Source: Proteobacteria bacterium UBA2133
GTDB taxonomy: Bacteria > Pseudomonadota > Gammaproteobacteria > Arenicellales > UBA868
Assembly: GCA_002327725.1 (NCBI GenBank)
Contig: DCXP01000092.1
Coordinates: 1 to 12,142, forward strand
DNA: 12,142 bases
Direction of reading: 5' to 3'
The translations under genes were made by a program, and so were the position numbers. Position 1 is the stretch's first letter. The number at the start of each line of letters is the position of its first letter. The notes beneath the pieces are model-generated. The model did no database searches. It was not told where the DNA came from and was given only the letters and a program-made list of their open reading frames with translations. Positions 1-6,613 of this stretch are shown in pieces.

Positions 1-498
1 GCTGAAAAAAAGCGCAAAGCCGAAGAAAAGCGCAAAGCCGAAGAAAAGAAGAAAAAAGAGGCAGAGCGTCAGAAGAAGCTAGAGACTGAGAAGAAGAAAA
101 AAGCCGAGGCTGAGAAAAAGCGCAAAGCCGAGGCGGAAAGGAAGCGAAAGGAAGCAGAGAAGGCCAAAAAAGCCGCAGAGGCCAAAGCTCAGCGCGAGCG
201 TGACGAAAGCGAGGCGGTGTCGGCATTCGGAGCCGTGGCCTGGGCCATTAAAGAGCAGGTCAGCAAGAACTGGAGTGAGCCCGGTGATTTTTCCGGCCTG
301 AGCGTCGAATTTCTTGTCAAGGTGGACCGGGAAGGCAATGTCCTGTCGGTTAAGATGACCCGTCCCAGTGGCGATGCCCGTTTGGACGAATCTGCAGAAA
401 ATGCTATTTTCAAGGCTTCCCCGCTTCCCTTTCCGGGAGAGGCGCGTTTTTACGAATATTTGAAAGAATTCAACTTTATCTTTAAACCCGAATCATGA
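1..498 (+). CDS. tolA: TolA, 3' part (C-terminal two domains); 5' end outside window
   Basis: The open frame runs from base 1 to a TGA at 496-498 and covers the last 165 residues of TolA. TolA is the inner-membrane protein that spans the periplasm and links the TolQR proton-driven motor to TolB and Pal. About the first 70 residues are a Lys/Glu/Ala-rich helix with KRKAEE-type repeats, typical of TolA domain II. After them comes a compact domain III that binds TolB, Pal and group A colicins or phage proteins. It begins near the AIKEQVSKNW segment and contains VEFLVKVDREGNV and the ending FIFKPES. The N-terminal membrane anchor and the tolQ/tolR genes must lie upstream of the window. The gene sits 7 bases before tolB in the usual Tol-Pal order. 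Identification is firm from composition, the C-terminal domain and the neighbours. Nothing suggests a broken gene; only the window edge truncates it. Confidence 0.95.
   Translation, partial: AEKKRKAEEKRKAEEKKKKEAERQKKLETEKKKKAEAEKKRKAEAERKRKEAEKAKKAAEAKAQRERDESEAVSAFGAVAWAIKEQVSKNWSEPGDFSGLSVEFLVKVDREGNVLSVKMTRPSGDARLDESAENAIFKASPLPFPGEARFYEYLKEFNFIFKPES
10..135 (+). repeat. Short tandem repeats in the TolA helical domain
   Basis: An 18-base unit (AAGCGCAAAGCCGAAGAA) occurs twice in perfect tandem at 10-27 and 28-45, encoding two KRKAEE blocks. A diverged copy lies at 118-135 with the last codons changed to GAGGCG. The repeats sit in the charged helix of TolA domain II, where length varies between relatives. 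They look like local slippage or recombination copies, not a mobile element. Confidence 0.8.
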
Positions 499-505
499 GC
501 TCAAG

Positions 506-1840
506 ATGGTGACCCGAATGAAAGGTTTTCAAAAAGCGCTGGTGTTGCTGTTCGCAGCCGCAACGGCATTCATCCTGCCGGGGAGAGCCGCAGCCGCATT
601 GACGATCGAGATCACCCAGGGCGGGAGATCGGGCACCCCGATCGCTGCCGTTCCTTTCCACTGGCAGGGTACAGGCGATCCGCCTGTGAGCCTGCGCTCT
701 ATTATTGCCGCGGATCTGCATCGTTCGGGAAGATTTGAGTTGCTGCCGCCGTCGGATTTTTTGAGCAAGCCCAGTGAATTTTCTGAAGTGCGCTACAAGG
801 ACTGGCGCCTGATCAAGGCAGAGGTGTTGGTCGTTGGGCGCATTGTTGAGAAAGGCCCCGATCAGTTCGAGGTGAGTTTCCAGTTGCTGGATGTTTATCG
901 GGAGAGGGTTAAGGTAGGTTTGCGCTATTCGGCAACCGCTGCCCAGTTGCGGCAGGTGGCGCACCAGATCAGTGACCGGATCTTCTACGAGATGACAGGC
1001 ATCAAAGGGGCTTTTGATACCCGGATCGCCTATGTCACGATGCAACTCAGTGACGGCGGTGATCGCATCTACCAGTTGATGATCGCTGATTCAGATGGTC
1101 ACAATGCCCAGCAGATTCTCAACACAACCAATCTGCCCGTATTGTCCCCAGCGTGGTCGCCCAACGGTCAATGGCTGGCTTATGTTTCCTTTTCAGACGG
1201 CAGATCGGGAGCCAATGTCTGGTTGCAGGACATCAGTACCGGTACCCGCCGACCTGTCGCCCGTTTTGACGGAGCTGCCAGTGCCCCGGCATGGTCACCG
1301 GATGGCAAGTCGCTGGCGCTGACAGTAGCTGCCCAGGGCAATACGGATATCTATGTACTTGAGGTTGCGTCAGGAGAACTTCACCGGCTGACCAAACACC
1401 AGGCCATCGACACGGAGCCGGCCTGGTCCCCCGACGGGCGATATCTGGTATTCACCTCCGATCGGAGCGGGCGACCCCAGATTTACCGGGTGAGCCGAAA
1501 TGGAGGCAAAGTCGAGCGGCTGACGCGCGAGGGTAAGGAAAACGCTGGCGCTTCCTATGATCCGACGGGCAAACGGCTGGTGATGGTGACGAACCGTGGA
1601 CAAGGCGCGGGCTACCAGATTGGTGTATTCTATCCCGCGAGTGGTAGAACTGATGTGCTGACAGACGGTACACTTGATGAGTCGCCGACGTTCTCGCCCA
1701 ACGGTGCGATGATCCTGTACGCGACACGTCTGGGAAGTGACGGTGTCCTCGTAGCGGTGTCGGCAGATGGCCGTGTAAGGCAGGTGTTGAAGCTGACCGA
1801 TGGTGATGTGCGGGAGCCGGCCTGGTCGGCAAGCCGCTAG
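506..1840 (+). CDS. tolB: TolB, periplasmic Tol-Pal beta-propeller protein
   Basis: This is a 444-residue protein close to the usual TolB size of about 430. TolB is a periplasmic shuttle that binds Pal through its propeller and TolA through its N-terminal segment, so that the energised TolA can release Pal from TolB. An N-terminal signal peptide is visible: Lys/Arg-containing start, hydrophobic LVLLFAAATAFIL, then an Ala-rich cleavage zone around residues 27-31. The mature start, LTIEITQGG, is the likely TolA-binding box. An alpha/beta domain runs to about residue 165. Five or six propeller blades follow, marked by PAWSPNG, PAWSPDG (twice), ASYDPTG and PTFSPNG, with a final PAWSASR. The start is uncertain: ATG at 506 and ATG at 518 (residue 5) both give a good signal peptide and neither has a strong Shine-Dalgarno sequence. 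The gene begins 7 bases after tolA, so it is probably co-transcribed and translationally coupled. Confidence 0.96.
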   Translation: MVTRMKGFQKALVLLFAAATAFILPGRAAAALTIEITQGGRSGTPIAAVPFHWQGTGDPPVSLRSIIAADLHRSGRFELLPPSDFLSKPSEFSEVRYKDWRLIKAEVLVVGRIVEKGPDQFEVSFQLLDVYRERVKVGLRYSATAAQLRQVAHQISDRIFYEMTGIKGAFDTRIAYVTMQLSDGGDRIYQLMIADSDGHNAQQILNTTNLPVLSPAWSPNGQWLAYVSFSDGRSGANVWLQDISTGTRRPVARFDGAASAPAWSPDGKSLALTVAAQGNTDIYVLEVASGELHRLTKHQAIDTEPAWSPDGRYLVFTSDRSGRPQIYRVSRNGGKVERLTREGKENAGASYDPTGKRLVMVTNRGQGAGYQIGVFYPASGRTDVLTDGTLDESPTFSPNGAMILYATRLGSDGVLVAVSADGRVRQVLKLTDGDVREPAWSASR

Positions 1841-1907
1841 GGCGCTTTACCGGTATCTGCGAGCAGTTGGGAAGGGACTACAGGGATTATTGAAAAGAAG
1901 GAGTGCG

Positions 1908-1929
1908 AGAAAGCTGGAATCAGCTTTTT
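1908..1929 (+). terminator. Hairpin with short T-tract between tolB and pal (weak terminator or attenuator)
   Basis: In the 114-base gap between the tolB stop and the pal start, AAAGCTG (1910-1916) and CAGCTTT (1921-1927) form a perfect 7-base-pair stem around the loop GAAT. One more A-T pair and a G-T wobble can extend it outward. The right arm runs into five consecutive T (1925-1929), as in a rho-independent terminator, but the stem is A/T-rich and the T-tract is short. It may cause partial termination, or it may be an RNA-stabilising or processing site that sets the Pal to TolB ratio. The fold is seen by eye and the function is inferred. Confidence 0.4.
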
Positions 1930-1942
1930 GCGGTCTGAAAAT

Positions 1943-1947
1943 AGGAG
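1943..1947 (+). promoter_or_regulatory. Ribosome binding site of pal
   Basis: AGGAG lies 7 bases before the ATG at 1955. It decides the start of pal, because the frame is open further upstream to a TTG at 1928 that has no such site and would spoil the lipoprotein signal. Confidence 0.8.
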
Positions 1948-1954
1948 ATTGACG

Positions 1955-2509
1955 ATGCAAAGATTCTGGACGATTTTACTGGTGCTCTTTCTGGGTGTAA
2001 CGCTGGCCGGCTGTGCGGCTTCCAAGAAAAAAGGCGGAACCGTTGAAGTCGAGGATGCCACTATCGGCGGCAGCGAGACAGAGGTCACCACCGAGGCAAC
2101 CGCTTCGGGCGTCGATTCAGATGACACAACCGCGGGCGAGATCATCACCATCGACCAGGACGACGCCGATATGGATGACCCGCTGGGACAGCGGGTTGTG
2201 TATTTCGATTTCGATAGTTCCAACCTGACTCCCGAAGCACAGCGTGTCGTTGAGGCGCACGCACAATATCTGTCCAGTAACCCCGGGATGGCGGTGGTGC
2301 TCGAAGGTCATGCCGACGAGCGCGGTACCCGTGAATACAACCTCGCGCTGGGTGAGCGCCGGGCAAATGCGGTCAGTGAGATCTTCCAGGCGCTGGGTGT
2401 TGCCCCGGATGCGATTCGCACAATCTCCTACGGAGAAGAGCGGCCGATATCGATGGGTCAGGACGAGAGTGCTTGGTCACTGAACCGACGCGTTGAAATT
2501 CTCTACTAG
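1955..2509 (+). CDS. pal: Pal, peptidoglycan-associated outer-membrane lipoprotein
   Basis: This is a 184-residue lipoprotein, counted from the ATG with an AGGAG site. The signal peptide (QRFWTILLVLFLGVT) ends in the lipobox LAGC, so Cys20 would be lipidated; Ala follows it, consistent with sorting to the outer membrane. A charged, Thr/Asp-rich linker runs to about residue 78. The OmpA-like peptidoglycan-binding domain then runs from VVYFDFDSSNL to the end. GHADERGTREYN and LGERRA are clearly conserved, with Asp121 and Arg136 in the positions expected to hold diaminopimelate. SYGEERP and the late NRRVEILY close the domain. Pal tethers the outer membrane to the cell wall and is mobilised by TolB and TolA at the septum. 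It sits between tolB and cpoB, its usual place. The upstream hairpin at 1908-1929 may modulate its expression. Confidence 0.97.
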   Translation: MQRFWTILLVLFLGVTLAGCAASKKKGGTVEVEDATIGGSETEVTTEATASGVDSDDTTAGEIITIDQDDADMDDPLGQRVVYFDFDSSNLTPEAQRVVEAHAQYLSSNPGMAVVLEGHADERGTREYNLALGERRANAVSEIFQALGVAPDAIRTISYGEERPISMGQDESAWSLNRRVEILY

Positions 2510-2558
2510 CGAAACTTCCTGCATTCTTAAAAACGGCTTGTGACCCACGGCAGATGGG

Positions 2559-3215
2559 TTGGCAGTGAGGCGCGCTATCAGAGTTTCTTACGGTATCCGG
2601 GTGCCGGGCACAGCCCTGCTCGCATGGACACTGTTTCTGCTCGCGCCAGGTGTTGCACAAGCCCAGGAATTAAATAATAAAAACAAAGAGTTGAATATCG
2701 ACTCGCAGCCGGAATCTGTGGTCCAGTCGGTGGAGGTCGGTTCAGGTTCTGGCACTTCACATACGGTAACGGTGCTCTCTGTGGTCTCGCGCCAGCCGGG
2801 AGATTCAACCGCGTCTAACTCAACCACTATCGAAGAGCAAAGCGCTTTCGCTGGCGCGCTGAAACTGCTTCAGGAAAAACGCTACCTTGATGCAGCTCAG
2901 AGGTTTGTCGGTTTCCTCAGGGAATATTCGAACAGCGCACTTGCGGACGAGGCGTGGTACTGGCTGGGTGAGTCCCGCTATCTTGATCGCGGTTTCGATG
3001 ATGCGGTTACTGCAATGACGACTCTGCTTGAATACTTTCCCGAAAGTGCTCTGGCTGGGGCTGCGCGGTTAAAACTGGGCTACAGTTACAACGAGCTGCG
3101 CCAATATCAAAAAGCGCGGGCAACACTTAATCGCGTGCTGGAGGATTTCCCTGACGATGAGACTGCGGTTCTCGCTAAAGTGCTACTTGGGCAGATGGAC
3201 GCTGAAGGCCACTGA
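2559..3215 (+). CDS. cpoB: CpoB (YbgF), periplasmic TPR protein of the Tol-Pal system; short form without clear coiled coil
   Basis: This is a 218-residue protein placed directly after pal, as CpoB is in other proteobacteria, where it links Tol-Pal with peptidoglycan synthesis by PBP1B. The N-terminus has a signal peptide (ALLAWTLFLLAP) with likely cleavage after AQA near residue 35. Residues 37-94 are Asn/Ser/Thr/Gly-rich and look disordered. From about residue 96 to 214 there are three TPR-like repeats, with signatures ALKLLQEKRYLDAAQRF, AWYWLGESRYLDRGFDDAV and LKLGYSYNELRQYQKA. Family members normally have an N-terminal trimerising coiled coil of Gln/Leu heptads. I see none here, and the protein is about 45 residues shorter than E. 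coli CpoB. No in-frame ATG lies near the beginning, so the start is TTG at 2559 or GTG at 2565. A short hairpin, ACCCA (2543-2547) with TGGGT (2555-2559), overlaps the TTG. Function is assigned by domain and context. Confidence 0.85.
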   Translation: MAVRRAIRVSYGIRVPGTALLAWTLFLLAPGVAQAQELNNKNKELNIDSQPESVVQSVEVGSGSGTSHTVTVLSVVSRQPGDSTASNSTTIEEQSAFAGALKLLQEKRYLDAAQRFVGFLREYSNSALADEAWYWLGESRYLDRGFDDAVTAMTTLLEYFPESALAGAARLKLGYSYNELRQYQKARATLNRVLEDFPDDETAVLAKVLLGQMDAEGH

Positions 3216-3221
3216 ATGCGG

Positions 3222-3677
3222 TTAGTCTGATTTTTGCCCCCGGTGAAGACTGAGTCGCTTGACCGCTTCCGCGAGATCCAGGGACTTGAGATTGTCGGCA
3301 GTTTCGACGAGCAAATCGGCAGTCTCTGAATCCAATGTTCGCGTGGATGGTTTCGCAATCGGCTCGGATGCCGGAGTTGACGCAGCGCGCGGGCGGATCT
3401 TGATCAGCAGCGCGCTGACCTCAATATTGGCCCGGTGAAGCGCGCTCAGTATGTCGTTCTGACGTTGTCTGACAGCATCCCCCCAGACCGGGGTATCCGC
3501 AATGACTTGCCAGCGGTCCTTATCGGGCCGGATGACCGTATGCTCGGCAATGTCTTTTCCTGCGGCCGCCTGCCAGGCCATCTGTTCCGCGTTTGCGGCG
3601 GCAACATCTGCACCTTCCTTAAGCCCGGGAACCTCGGCGATCAGGTTCCCCACCCGGGTGAAAGGATTGTCGACCAT
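3222..3677 (-). CDS. dciA: DciA (DUF721 family), replicative helicase loading/activation protein
   Basis: From the ATG at 3675-3677 this is a 151-residue protein with a DUF721 core. Its markers are AGKDIAEHT followed by DRWQVIADTPVWGDAVRQRQNDILSAL and the strand VSALLIKIRP. DciA is the ancestral bacterial factor that interacts with the replicative helicase DnaB; enteric bacteria replaced it with DnaC. A Pro/Ser/Ala-rich linker leads to a C-terminal helical pair (TADLLVETADNL, LDLAEAVKRL). The frame stays open to an ATG at 3786-3788, which would add 37 Gly/Pro/Lys-rich residues. I chose the shorter form because the family signature begins about here and the longer form leaves only 26 bases for the secA promoter. 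Neither start has a strong Shine-Dalgarno site, so the choice is uncertain. The gene is divergent from secA, next to which it is often found, and convergent with cpoB, 6 bases from its stop. Confidence 0.82.
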   Translation of the reverse strand: MVDNPFTRVGNLIAEVPGLKEGADVAAANAEQMAWQAAAGKDIAEHTVIRPDKDRWQVIADTPVWGDAVRQRQNDILSALHRANIEVSALLIKIRPRAASTPASEPIAKPSTRTLDSETADLLVETADNLKSLDLAEAVKRLSLHRGQKSD

Positions 3678-3792
3678 GATAAAATTTAGCGCTTCGGCAG
3701 TGTATTTTCTCTTTTTGAAACCAGTGCCTGTAAGGCCACGGCCCGTTTGCGGCGCCGGGCCGCAGACCTCGGCCGTCTGGGCGCCCATTTAA
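3676..3792 (+). other. Possible 38-codon leader reading frame upstream of secA (speculative)
   Basis: An ATG at 3676 opens a 38-codon frame ending in TAA at 3790-3792, 22 bases before the secA start. AAGGA at 3662-3666 lies 9 bases before the ATG, a good ribosome-binding spacing. The peptide begins MIKF, has a short hydrophobic stretch (AVYFLFL), then a Pro/Arg-rich part (KPVPVRPRPV) and the tetrapeptide GAGP, and ends VWAPI. E. coli secA is controlled by translation of SecM, whose stalling segment ends GIRAGP; the resemblance here is only partial. The hydrophobic segment is too short for a convincing export signal. The frame is open on a longer stretch to 3502, but that part is antisense to dciA and is a shadow. 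The AAGGA itself lies opposite dciA codons for Asn-Pro-Phe and may be chance. Confidence 0.18.
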
Positions 3793-3814
3793 CCACTTTC
3801 GGCAGATCGATTCG
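3678..3814. promoter_or_regulatory. Divergent dciA/secA leader region with GC-rich foldback
   Basis: These 137 bases separate the preferred dciA start from the secA start and must carry promoters for at least secA unless it is read from far upstream. The dciA-proximal third (3678-3722) is A/T-rich for this genome. I could not find a convincing -35/-10 pair on either strand. The secA-proximal part is very GC-rich and can fold in alternative ways. GGCCG (3758-3762) pairs with CGGCC (3770-3774). CAGAC (3763-3767) pairs with GTCTG (3775-3779). The palindrome GGCGCC occurs at both 3751-3756 and 3780-3785. The first two helices interleave, so they exclude each other or form a pseudoknot. Promoter content is inferred from position only. 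Confidence 0.4.
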
Positions 3815-6592
3815 ATGTTGAGCAAGGTAGCGACGAAAATTTTCGGCAGCCGCAATCAGCGCCTTTTGCGCAAGATGAGTGCTCTAGCCGACAAGATTAA
3901 TGCCCTCGAGCCGACGCTTGAGGCGCTGTCCGATGAGGAACTCAAGACAAAAACCGGGGAATTCCGCCAGCGCTCGGCTGAGGGCGAAGGACTCCAGGAG
4001 CTTTTGGTCGAAGCGTTTGCAGTAGTCAGGGAGACATCCCGGCGCACGCTGAAGATGCGTCACTTCGATGTGCAGCTGATCGGTGGGATGGTGCTCAACG
4101 ACGGAAAAATTGCGGAGATGCGTACCGGAGAGGGCAAGACCCTGGCGGCTACGCTGCCCGCATATCTCAACGCGGTTTGCGGCAATACGGTTCACGTCGT
4201 TACGGTGAACGACTACCTTGCACAGCGCGACGCGGACTGGATGGGTCAGATCTACGGCTACCTCGGTCTGTCGGTCGGGGTGGTGATCTCGGGTCAGGAC
4301 AGTGCGGCCAAGCGTGCCGCCTATGCCTGCGATATTGTGTACGGGACCAACAACGAGTTCGGGTTTGATTATCTGCGCGACAACATGGCCTTTAGTGCCG
4401 AGGACCGGGTCCAGCGCTCACTGGATTTTGCAGTCGTCGATGAGGTGGACTCGATCCTGATTGACGAGGCACGTACCCCCCTCATTATCTCGGGACCCGC
4501 AGAAGACAGCAGTGACCTATACACCAGAATCGACAAGATCATTCCTGCACTCGAACGTCAGGCCCCGGCCCCGGCCGCGGCCGAGAGCGATGCTCAGGAG
4601 GAAGAAGAAGGTCCCGGGGACTTTAGTGTTGATGAAAAGGCCCGCCAGGTATCACTGACCGAAGCCGGTCATGAAAATGCAGAACGCCTGCTCTGCGAGG
4701 CGGGCCTGCTTGACGAAGACTCCAGCCTTTACGATGTCGGCAACATCAGCCTCATGCATCACCTCTATGCGGGTCTGCGCGCGCATTCGCTGTTTCAGCG
4801 TGATGTGGACTACATCGTAAGGGACGGACAGATTGTCATCATCGATGAGTTTTCCGGACGCATGATGCCCGGAAGACGCTGGTCGGAGGGGTTGCATCAG
4901 GCGGTCGAGGCGAAAGAAGGTGTGGCGATTCAGCAGGAGAACCAGACACTTGCCTCTATCACCTTTCAGAATCTCTTCCGGCTCTACCAGCGGCTTTCAG
5001 GGATGACGGGTACCGCCGACACCGAGTCGGTCGAGTTTCAGCAGATCTACGGCCTGGAAGTCGTTGTCATTCCCACAAACCAGCCGATGATCCGCGAGGA
5101 CCTCTCTGACCTGGTGTACCGCACCCAGAAAGAAAAATACGCGGCCATTATCGACGACATCAAGGCCTGCCGATCGAGAAATCAGCCGGTCCTGGTCGGG
5201 ACGGCTTCTATTGAAACTTCAGAGTACCTGTCCGGCCTGCTGAGTAAAGACAAGATCGATCATGAGGTGCTGAATGCAAAACAGCACGAGCGCGAAGCCC
5301 ACATTATTGCCCAGGCCGGCAAGCCGGCAGCGGTGACAATTGCCACCAACATGGCCGGCCGTGGTACCGATATTGTGCTTGGCGGCAACGTAGTTATGGA
5401 ACTCGACGCGCTCGATGAAGGCGAGCGGGAGCGCGCAGATCTGATCGAACGCGAATGGCAGGCCCGCCATGACCAGGTGGTCGAAGCGGGCGGCCTGTAT
5501 GTCCTTGGAACGGAACGCAACGAGTCACGCCGGGTGGATAATCAGCTGCGCGGCCGCTGTGGCCGTCAGGGAGACCCGGGAAGAAGCCGTTTTTATCTTT
5601 CTCTCGAGGATAACCTCTTGCGGATTTTTGGCTCGGATCGGGTTTCCGGTCTGATGGAAAAACTGGGCATGGAAGAGGGTGAGGCGATTGAGCATTCCTG
5701 GGTTACCCGCGCCATTGAGAACTCCCAGAAGAAAGTCGAGGGTCGTAACTTCGATATCCGAAAGCAACTGCTCGAGTATGACGATGTGGCCAACGAGCAG
5801 CGCAAAGTCATTTACGATCAGCGCAATACCCTGATGGCGACGGACGATATTTCCGAAACAGTCACAGCTGCCCGTGCCGAGGTGATTGAGGAAATCATTG
5901 ATCGGTCGATTCCGCCTGAAAGCCTTGAGGAGCAGTGGGATGTTCCCGGGTTGCAGCAGGACCTGCAAACGCACTTCGGTATCACACTGCCGGTTGCTGA
6001 TTGGCTGAAGGCCGACGACAACCTTCATGAAGAGACGCTGCGTGACAAGATCTCCGGCGAGATCGCAAAGGCTTACGAGGAGAAAACCACCGCGGTCGGA
6101 GAGCCGGTCATGCGGCACCTCGAAAAGGCTGTGATGCTCAAAACACTGGACGAGCAGTGGAAAGAACATCTCGCGCAGATGGACTACCTGCGCCAGGGGA
6201 TCGGGCTCCGGGGCTACGCACAGAAGAACCCCAAGCAGGAGTACAAGCGGGAAGCGTTTGAGATGTTTTCTGCCATGCTCAATCAGGCCAAAAACGATGT
6301 GGTAGGAATACTTGCCAAGGTGCAGGTCCAGACCGAAGCCCAGGTAACCGATCTTGAAGATCGGCAGCGCCAGCAGGGCGAGGAAAACCGTCAGTATCTG
6401 CACCCGAGTTCTGAAGCGCCGGTGGCAGCCGAGGGGGCGGCGGGTCCGGGTCAGGGCGTGGATACGGGTTCGGCGGATTCGCCAGCAGATGCCCCGCGGC
6501 CTTTTGTCCGCCCCACTGCAAAGGTCGGCCGTAACGAGCCCTGCCCGTGCGGTTCCGGTAAAAAGTACAAGCAGTGCCACGGTAAGCTGTAG
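3815..6592 (+). CDS. secA: SecA, preprotein translocase ATPase
   Basis: SecA is the ATPase motor that drives unfolded preproteins through SecYEG. The 925-residue protein is slightly longer than E. coli SecA (901) and aligns from the first residues (KIFGSRNQRLLRKM). Motifs in order: MRHFDVQ with Gln87 (adenine pocket); Walker A MRTGEGKT at 102-109; DEVD at 209-212 followed by SILIDEARTPLIISGPAEDSS; the GRRWSEGLHQAVEAKEGV segment; TNMAGRGTDIVLGG; and motif VI QLRGRCGRQGD at 577-587. The helical scaffold and IRA1 region include WKEHLAQMDYLRQGI. The C-terminal zinc-binding SEC-C tail has Cys910, Cys912, Cys921 and His922 (CPCGSGKKYKQCH), which in relatives binds SecB and lipids. An Ala/Pro plus Glu-rich insertion at about residues 247-270 replaces a shorter loop. 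No strong Shine-Dalgarno precedes the ATG. The gene heads a plus-strand run with argJ and mutT. Confidence 0.98.
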   Translation: MLSKVATKIFGSRNQRLLRKMSALADKINALEPTLEALSDEELKTKTGEFRQRSAEGEGLQELLVEAFAVVRETSRRTLKMRHFDVQLIGGMVLNDGKIAEMRTGEGKTLAATLPAYLNAVCGNTVHVVTVNDYLAQRDADWMGQIYGYLGLSVGVVISGQDSAAKRAAYACDIVYGTNNEFGFDYLRDNMAFSAEDRVQRSLDFAVVDEVDSILIDEARTPLIISGPAEDSSDLYTRIDKIIPALERQAPAPAAAESDAQEEEEGPGDFSVDEKARQVSLTEAGHENAERLLCEAGLLDEDSSLYDVGNISLMHHLYAGLRAHSLFQRDVDYIVRDGQIVIIDEFSGRMMPGRRWSEGLHQAVEAKEGVAIQQENQTLASITFQNLFRLYQRLSGMTGTADTESVEFQQIYGLEVVVIPTNQPMIREDLSDLVYRTQKEKYAAIIDDIKACRSRNQPVLVGTASIETSEYLSGLLSKDKIDHEVLNAKQHEREAHIIAQAGKPAAVTIATNMAGRGTDIVLGGNVVMELDALDEGERERADLIEREWQARHDQVVEAGGLYVLGTERNESRRVDNQLRGRCGRQGDPGRSRFYLSLEDNLLRIFGSDRVSGLMEKLGMEEGEAIEHSWVTRAIENSQKKVEGRNFDIRKQLLEYDDVANEQRKVIYDQRNTLMATDDISETVTAARAEVIEEIIDRSIPPESLEEQWDVPGLQQDLQTHFGITLPVADWLKADDNLHEETLRDKISGEIAKAYEEKTTAVGEPVMRHLEKAVMLKTLDEQWKEHLAQMDYLRQGIGLRGYAQKNPKQEYKREAFEMFSAMLNQAKNDVVGILAKVQVQTEAQVTDLEDRQRQQGEENRQYLHPSSEAPVAAEGAAGPGQGVDTGSADSPADAPRPFVRPTAKVGRNEPCPCGSGKKYKQCHGKL

Positions 6593-6613
6593 CCGGGCGG
6601 ATCGAACGGCGCC

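Noticed and set aside
482..1045. A 187-codon minus-strand frame opposite the start of tolB
   Set aside because: His/Arg/Gln/Cys-rich shadow of tolB with no domain and no ribosome site.
1841..1907. A possible sigma-70 promoter before pal (TTGAAA near 1890)
   Set aside because: No acceptable -10 element lies at the right spacing, so no promoter is claimed.
3205..3235. A possible bidirectional terminator between cpoB and dciA
   Set aside because: A run of five T follows the stops, but I found no stem with adequate pairing before it on either strand.
3502..3675. Upstream extension of the candidate secA leader frame on the plus strand
   Set aside because: It is antisense to the DUF721 core of dciA, and its Ala/Ser/Cys-rich translation is what the conserved opposite strand would give. 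Only the part from 3676 on was kept as a speculative candidate.
5525..6580. A 351-codon open frame on the minus strand opposite secA
   Set aside because: It lies wholly within the strongly conserved secA coding region, shows no recognisable domain and has the odd composition of an antisense shadow in GC-rich DNA.
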